From: Bacteroidales bacterium
GTDB lineage: Bacteria; Bacteroidota; Bacteroidia; Bacteroidales; UBA7960
Assembly: GCA_007123065.1 (NCBI GenBank)
Contig: SKSI01000090.1
Span: 1 to 55,899 of the forward strand
Length of the DNA: 55,899 nt
Direction of reading: 5' to 3'
The translations under genes and the position numbers were made by a program. The notes beneath the pieces were generated by a model. That model did no database searches. It was not told where the DNA came from and was given only the letters and a program-made list of their open reading frames with translations. The first letter of the stretch is position 1. Each line of letters starts with the position of its first letter. Of this stretch, positions 51,671 through 55,899 are shown one piece after another.

Positions 51671-52423
51671 TTGCGCTTATTTAAGTTTAATCGTCTAAAG
51701 CAAAAGACAGCAGAACAGGAACTGTCTGATGCCATCAGCAATATTTTTGGTTACAAGCCAAAAAACGTTGCTATATATAAACTGGCATTCTGTCATAAAT
51801 CGAAGGCCGACAATACCACCAACGGGTTAAAACACGGCAACGAACGACTTGAATACCTTGGCGATGCCGTTTTGGGATCGGTGGTTGCCGACTTTCTTTT
51901 CAAAAAATTTCCATTTAAAGAAGAAGGTTTTCTTACTGAGATGCGATCACGTATTGTCAGCCGGAGCAACCTGAATCTTCTGTCAAAAAAACTCGGACTG
52001 GAAAAGCTCATTGATTCCAGCAAGGACAGGAGCGTTCCCGGCTCCTCCATCGCAGGTGATGCTTTTGAAGCTTTTATTGGAGCACTTTATCTCGACAGGG
52101 GCTACAACTTCACAAAAAGCATCATCATACAACATATCATTCAAACCCATCTGGATATTGACGAACTGATACACCGCGAGGTAAACTTCAAAAGCAAAGT
52201 TATTGAGTGGGCTCAGAAACAGAGAAAAGCGGTCGTTTTTAACCTGATTTCTGAAGAAGAAAACGGCAAAAAGCTCAAACTCTATACCATTGAACTGTGC
52301 ATCGATCGCAGACCTTTTGCCAGCGGACAGGACTTCTCAATAAAAAAAGCGGAACAACGTGCTGCACAAAAAGTCTGGGATCTGCTGCAAATATCCGAAA
52401 GCGAAAACGACTCCGGCATTTAA
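51671..52423 (+). CDS. rnc: Ribonuclease III
   Basis: Endonuclease for double-stranded RNA, processes rRNA precursors and mRNA. The 250 residues have the signature NERLEYLGDAVLG, the second acidic site GDAFEAFIGALYLD, and a C-terminal dsRNA-binding domain (FKSKVIEWAQKQRKAVV to KKAEQRAAQKVWDLL). The start is TTG at 51671, 8 nt after fabF; no in-frame ATG fits better. acpP-fabF-rnc is a common Bacteroidota group. Confidence 0.95.
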   Translation: MRLFKFNRLKQKTAEQELSDAISNIFGYKPKNVAIYKLAFCHKSKADNTTNGLKHGNERLEYLGDAVLGSVVADFLFKKFPFKEEGFLTEMRSRIVSRSNLNLLSKKLGLEKLIDSSKDRSVPGSSIAGDAFEAFIGALYLDRGYNFTKSIIIQHIIQTHLDIDELIHREVNFKSKVIEWAQKQRKAVVFNLISEEENGKKLKLYTIELCIDRRPFASGQDFSIKKAEQRAAQKVWDLLQISESENDSGI

Positions 52424-52470
52424 CGTACCTTTACATCAAGACTGAACCAAAAAGGAACACCTGTGGGCTT

Positions 52471-52926
52471 ATGGTAAAAAAAACAAAGCTTCGTGTTGAA
52501 CACACCCCTTCTTTCAAGGTCATTGCGTTGTTTTCGCAACAAAAGGACTATCGGTTATGCTGGCTACTGAACCGCCATCTTCTTTTTGACCTGAAAAGGC
52601 TTTCCCCTTTTGCTTATCCACCGTATAAGAAAGTTGAAACGTCGCGGTTCTCTGTTTACCATTATGAAGACGCCATCAACAGGTTGCATTATTTCCTGCT
52701 TGCCAACAAATGTCCTGAAGGGGTTTTGTTTGAATTGCCAAAAAACATGGATTATCTCCTGCTGATAAAGAATCCGGGAGCTGGCTTCAACCAGAATGAT
52801 TTCATCAGCAAAGTTCGCAAAACGGAACAGCTTCAGGGCGTTTTTCCATTGGATGACGGCCTGGGTAAACGGTCCGACCTCATCCTTTATGATTTTGAGA
52901 TGTATGCGGATGAGGCAATCAAATAA
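52471..52926 (+). CDS. IPExxxVDY-family protein
   Basis: A 151-residue protein of the Bacteroidota-specific IPExxxVDY family, named for a C-terminal motif; here it reads FELPKNMDYLLLIKN, with the core altered. Function unknown. It follows rnc by 47 nt, its usual neighbour. The ATG at 52471 is chosen; the frame is open upstream (from 52297) but overlaps rnc there. The stop overlaps the end of a decayed frame on the other strand (52919-53083). Confidence 0.85.
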   Translation: MVKKTKLRVEHTPSFKVIALFSQQKDYRLCWLLNRHLLFDLKRLSPFAYPPYKKVETSRFSVYHYEDAINRLHYFLLANKCPEGVLFELPKNMDYLLLIKNPGAGFNQNDFISKVRKTEQLQGVFPLDDGLGKRSDLILYDFEMYADEAIK

Positions 52927-53083
52927 AAAGCTCCTGAAGGCAAAATTCACACTGCCGGTTTAAAAGTGTAACCAGTATTGACTCCCTGAGAGTACCTGTT
53001 TGTATCATAACCAGATAGCTACCCTGTTTCAGCGAAGCTATTTGCGGGAAAACATCCAGCAAATTAAGCTCATAATGCCCGGC
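52919..53083 (-). pseudogene. Remnant of a type IX secretion C-terminal sorting domain (T9SS type A-like)
   Basis: On the minus strand a 54-codon frame without a start, directly preceded by a TGA, reads ELNLLDVFPQIASLKQGSYL then VMIQTGTLRESILVTLL. This has the pattern of the type A sorting domain: a strand ending in a small-residue turn (here LKQGSYLVMIQTG for the usual LPxGxYxVxIxTG), then a strand ending in ILV. The following about 13 residues are read-through. It is likely the 3' end of a lost cargo gene; nothing of its body is left upstream, where repeats begin. It lies in the 301-nt gene-free stretch 52927-53227. Confidence 0.55.
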
Positions 53084-53130
53084 TCACTGAGACTCGATGG
53101 ATCTCAGATCCCAGCTTTCAGATCCCATTA

Positions 53131-53227
53131 GCACATCTGCTAATTTACAAATCTTCATTCCCTTCGAGCTTCCAGCTTCGAGCTCATCTGCTAATTAATA
53201 CATTTGCACATCTGCTAATTTGCACAT
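53131..53227. repeat. Dispersed intergenic repeats (CACATCTGCTAAT words)
   Basis: GCACATCTGCTAATTT occurs at 53131 and 53205, with a partial copy (CATCTGCTAATTAAT) at about 53184; between them is a tandem-like TTCGAGCTTCCAGC/TTCGAGCTC pair (53163-53184). Just before, GATCTCAGATCCCAGC and TTTCAGATCCC (53100-53127) form a second repeated word. The first word is that of the 16-bp array at 52-122. Confidence 0.75.
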
Positions 53228-54013
53228 TTATAAATCATCACTTCCTTCCAGCTTTTTCGCTTCATTCCAGAACACATCCATTTCGGCCAGATTCATTTTC
53301 TTCATATCTTTTCCTGTTTTTCTGGCTTGTTCTTCAAGATGCTCAAAACGTTTGACAAATTTTTTATTGGTTCGTTCCAGGGCATTTTCCGGATTTACCC
53401 CAATAAAGCGGGCATAATTGATCAGCGCAAAAAGCAGGTCACCAAACTCGGCCTCCGTTGTTCGTTTACAAGCACCATTTTCAACTTCGGCCTTCAGTTC
53501 TTCCAGTTCTTCCTGAACCTTTTCCCAAACCTGTTCCGGTCTTTCCCAGTCAAAACCGACACCTTTAACCTTATCCTGAATGCGGTAGGCCTTGATCATG
53601 GCTGGCAGTGATTTCGGCACACCCGACAGCACCCGTTTTTTATTTCCTCTGAGCTTGATTTTTTCCCAGTTATCCTTAACCTCATCCGCAGTTACTGCTT
53701 TCACGTCACCATATATATGCGGGTGGCGGCTGATGAGTTTCTTGTTGATCCCATCAATAACATCCTTGATATCAAAAGCCTTTTTCTCGCTGCCAATTTT
53801 GGAGTAAAAAACAATATGGAGCATCAGGTCTCCAAGCTCCCCCTTAATCTCCTCCATGTTCTGGTCAAGAATTGCATCAGCAAGTTCGTACGTTTCTTCA
53901 ATAGTCAGGTGGCGAAGGCTCTCCAGGGTTTGCTTCTTATCCCAGGGACATTTTGCACGCAGCTCATCCATGATTGAAAGCAGCTTCCCGAAAGCATTTA
54001 ATCGTTCATCCAT
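53228..54013 (-). CDS. mazG: Nucleoside triphosphate pyrophosphohydrolase MazG
   Basis: Hydrolyses NTPs and dNTPs to monophosphates and pyrophosphate; housecleaning enzyme. The 261 residues hold two MazG repeats: LTIEETYELADAILDQNMEE with GELGDLMLHIVFYSKI (residues about 31-75), and the second near EEVQEELEELKAEVE-like and AEFGDLLFALINYARF. The metal-binding Glu/Asp spacing ExxE...ExxD is intact in the first repeat. A good minus-strand promoter lies 15 nt upstream. The gene ends directly at the repeat region. Confidence 0.94.
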   Translation of the reverse strand: MDERLNAFGKLLSIMDELRAKCPWDKKQTLESLRHLTIEETYELADAILDQNMEEIKGELGDLMLHIVFYSKIGSEKKAFDIKDVIDGINKKLISRHPHIYGDVKAVTADEVKDNWEKIKLRGNKKRVLSGVPKSLPAMIKAYRIQDKVKGVGFDWERPEQVWEKVQEELEELKAEVENGACKRTTEAEFGDLLFALINYARFIGVNPENALERTNKKFVKRFEHLEEQARKTGKDMKKMNLAEMDVFWNEAKKLEGSDDL

Positions 54014-54027
54014 AAAATAAATTTTGC

Positions 54028-54058
54028 CAAAGTTAGCAACAAAACATCTATAAACAAA
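54028..54058 (-). promoter_or_regulatory. mazG promoter
   Basis: On the minus strand TTTG (54058-54055), 19 nt, TAACTTTG (54035-54028). A start near 54021 gives a leader of only about 8 nt. Confidence 0.58.
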
Positions 54059-54085
54059 TCATATCTTCGAGGGGCAACCTGCTTT

Positions 54086-54229
54086 ATGCGTACGTTTTCA
54101 TACATTGGGTGCACGGATCTGAACACTTTTTTTAAGAAAAAACCAAAGAAAACAGGTTATTTTGCTGTTTATGTGTGTGTTATGCTTATTGGCACAATAT
54201 TCGTTGATTTTTTGGTCGAGAAACCTTAA
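54086..54229 (+). CDS. Small putative membrane protein upstream of the efflux adaptor
   Basis: A 47-codon frame: a polar N-terminus (MRTFSYIGCTDLNTFF), a basic patch KKKPKKT, then one hydrophobic segment (GYFAVYVCVMLIGTIFVDFL, residues 24-43) and VEKP. The positive-inside rule places the basic patch in the cytosol. It ends 11 nt before the adaptor gene, so it could be cotranscribed and translated first. There is no clear ribosome site, and a chance frame of this length cannot be excluded. I do not recognise a family. Confidence 0.4.
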   Translation: MRTFSYIGCTDLNTFFKKKPKKTGYFAVYVCVMLIGTIFVDFLVEKP

Positions 54230-54240
54230 AACAGTTTGTA

Positions 54241-55491
54241 ATGGACAGGATCATTAAAAAGAAAAAGTGGACATTGAAAAAGGTCCTCAGCATAGCAGGA
54301 GTAACAGCGTTTGGCGTCTTTATCGTTTATCTTTTATTCTTTCGCGACACCAGCAGCAGGCTTTACGTAGACAGGGACAAAATGACCGTTGCCGAAGTTC
54401 AACAGGGCCATTTTCAGGAGTTTATCCCTGTTGATGGAGTTGTCCAGCCCATTGTCACAATATACGTAGATGCTGTATTTGGCGGGAGGGTCGAAGAGAT
54501 TTTTGTTCGCGACGGTGCACATGTTGAAGAGGGAGACAAGATTCTTCGTCTGGCAAACGCTCAGCTGGAGCTAAACTACATGCAACAGGAAAATACAGCT
54601 CTGGAGGTTCTTGACAGGTACCAAAATACGCGCCTGAGCCTTGAACGCAACATGTTCAACCTGGAGCGGCAGCTCGTAGATCTGGAGTATCGTCTGGACG
54701 TTACTACAAAAGACTACTTACGCAAAAAGCATTTTTTTGAGGAGGGTGTGATTTCTGATGAGGAATATGAAAATGCGGAAAGGGAATACCGGTTTGCACA
54801 ACGCAATTTTGATATCGGTTTGCGTACCATGCGCCACGATTCGTTATATGTTTCCACCCAGATGCAGCAGATCAACCAGTATATTTCCCGCGTGGAAGAA
54901 AACATCGACATGTTGCATGAAACCCTTGGTCAGTTGATCATCCGCTCTCCAATCAGTGGCCGTCTGTCATCCTTTAATGCAGAACGGGGTGAAACAAAAG
55001 CATCGGGCGAGAACCTTGGACAGATCGACGTGCTTGACGGTTACAAACTTCGCGCACGAATCGACGAACGTTACATCAACCGCACTTATATCGGACAGCC
55101 TGCCTCTTTTGAATATGCCGGACAAACCTATCATCTTGAAGTCAATAAAATATACAGCAACATTACAGGAGGTGCCTTTGAGGTGGACCTCGAGTTTAAC
55201 GGTGATGAACCGGAAGGGATCCGCAGGGGGCAGACCTTGCAACTTCGTCTTCAGTTCAGTGGCATCGCCGATGCACTGATTATACCACGCGGCGGCTTTT
55301 ACCAGGCAACCGGAGGCAACTGGATCTATGTGCTGGATGCAGCAGGTTCACAGGCTACCAGAAGGCAGATCCGAATCGGACGTCAAAACATACACCATTA
55401 CGAAGTACTGGAAGGGCTGGAACCCGGCGAAAGGGTGATCACATCCTCCTACGACAGCTATGGTGGCAGAGACAGGCTTATATTCAGATAA
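54241..55491 (+). CDS. HlyD/MacA-family periplasmic efflux adaptor
   Basis: Membrane-fusion protein of an ABC-type tripartite exporter. The 416 residues have an N-terminal anchor helix (VLSIAGVTAFGVFIVYLLFF, about 16-35), the first half of the lipoyl/barrel-sandwich domain (QPIVTIYVDAVFGGRVEEIF), a long coiled-coil hairpin (about 100-225), the second lipoyl half (LIIRSPISGRLSSFNAERGE), and the beta-barrel and membrane-proximal domains (from about 255; IIPRGGFYQATGGNWIYVLD). An ABC ATPase gene follows after 75 nt. Confidence 0.92.
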   Translation: MDRIIKKKKWTLKKVLSIAGVTAFGVFIVYLLFFRDTSSRLYVDRDKMTVAEVQQGHFQEFIPVDGVVQPIVTIYVDAVFGGRVEEIFVRDGAHVEEGDKILRLANAQLELNYMQQENTALEVLDRYQNTRLSLERNMFNLERQLVDLEYRLDVTTKDYLRKKHFFEEGVISDEEYENAEREYRFAQRNFDIGLRTMRHDSLYVSTQMQQINQYISRVEENIDMLHETLGQLIIRSPISGRLSSFNAERGETKASGENLGQIDVLDGYKLRARIDERYINRTYIGQPASFEYAGQTYHLEVNKIYSNITGGAFEVDLEFNGDEPEGIRRGQTLQLRLQFSGIADALIIPRGGFYQATGGNWIYVLDAAGSQATRRQIRIGRQNIHHYEVLEGLEPGERVITSSYDSYGGRDRLIFR

Positions 55492-55566
55492 AAAATATTA
55501 TAGATATTTGAAAAAAAAACGATCATCAACAAAAAAACATAAACACTCATTCCTAAATTTACAGCC

Positions 55567-55899
55567 ATGATTAAGACAAATGATTTAACAAAAGTTTTTC
55601 GGACAGAAGACGTAGAAACCACAGCTTTGAACAAGGTCTCTTTTGAGATCAACGAAGGGGAGTTTGTTGCCATAATGGGACCGTCAGGATGTGGCAAATC
55701 CACACTGCTCAACATAATGGGACTGCTTGACAACCCCAGCGGTGGTGAGTATAATTTCCTGGGGCAAGAGGTTTCAAGGTATTCCGAAAAGCAACGTGCC
55801 AATCTGCGCAAGCGCAACATCGGTTTTGTGTTTCAGAATTTTAACCTGATCGACGAGCTGAGCGTTTTTGAAAACATTGAATTGCCTTTGATTTATCTG
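55567..55899 (+). CDS. MacB/LolD-type ABC transporter ATP-binding protein (partial, runs off the end)
   Basis: The first 111 codons. After MIKTNDLTKVFRTEDVET come the Walker A box GPSGCGKSTLLNIMG and the Q-loop region GFVFQNFNLIDELSVFEN, as in the MacB/LolD class of ATPases. The window ends before the ABC signature. The preceding adaptor suggests a macrolide/lipid/peptide exporter of the MacAB kind. The ATG at 55567 gives the standard N-terminus. Confidence 0.93.
   Translation, partial: MIKTNDLTKVFRTEDVETTALNKVSFEINEGEFVAIMGPSGCGKSTLLNIMGLLDNPSGGEYNFLGQEVSRYSEKQRANLRKRNIGFVFQNFNLIDELSVFENIELPLIYL

Noticed and set aside
1..55899. tRNA, rRNA, IS element, prophage or riboswitch
   Set aside because: I read the intergenic gaps on both strands and found no cloverleaf, CCA end, transposase frame, terminal inverted repeat or known aptamer pattern. 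A covariance-model search would be needed to exclude weak RNA families.

Overview
The window is one contiguous piece of a Bacteroidota chromosome, probably from the class Bacteroidia; I cannot name a genus. Four lines of evidence agree. It carries the type IX secretion core porP-gldK-gldL-gldM-gldN. It has family-typical gene orders (ftsX-DUF3098-uppP-truB-queA and acpP-fabF-rnc-IPExxxVDY). It has promoters of the Bacteroidota kind (TTTG, 19-20 nt, TAnnTTTG). Several starts are GTG or TTG with no Shine-Dalgarno sequence. I see no tRNA, rRNA, IS element, prophage, CRISPR array or integration site, so this is mostly core chromosome with a few accessory patches.

Layout. 0.1-1.2 kb: a minus-strand envelope-stress style operon (YtxH, holin-like membrane protein, 94-aa protein). 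1.4-4.1 kb: cytidine deaminase, a ChaN-like exported protein and DprA. 4.1-9.4 kb: a promoter followed by an 8-bp tandem repeat, a decayed ORF, then ftsX, DUF3098, uppP, truB, a 48-bp repeat array, queA and ispD. 9.4-14.5 kb: miaB (minus), topA and an arginase-fold protein that has lost several metal ligands. 14.7-20.5 kb: the type IX secretion/gliding motor genes. 20.6-23.7 kb: two unrelated fumarases side by side. 23.8-30.6 kb: rbfA, a methyltransferase, a LolC/FtsX-like permease, pheT with a coiled-coil membrane protein upstream, and comF. 30.7-38.0 kb: a large exported lamin-tail protein, asd, a lipid kinase, glyS and a polyprenyl synthase.

38.0-45.7 kb is the most unusual part. A 1723-residue protein joins a complete SLC12-type cation-chloride cotransporter to a long helical region, a P-loop NTPase and a winged helix. 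It is translationally coupled to a small MscS channel and sits next to a divergent larger MscS channel. This looks like an osmotic or ion-homeostasis module. 45.7-49.2 kb holds an encapsulin nanocompartment with its encapsulated ferritin, and a divergent HExxH metallopeptidase lipoprotein. 49.2-52.9 kb: purN, then acpP-fabF-rnc-IPExxxVDY with a nested hairpin between acpP and fabF. 52.9-53.2 kb holds a decayed type IX sorting domain and dispersed repeats. 53.2-55.9 kb: mazG, a small membrane ORF, and a MacAB-like adaptor and ABC ATPase that runs off the end.

The parts link functionally. The type IX machinery exports proteins such as the lamin-tail protein. FtsX, UppP and the polyprenyl synthase serve envelope growth. 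The SLC12-NTPase fusion and the MscS pair may balance ion uptake and release. The encapsulin pair stores iron.
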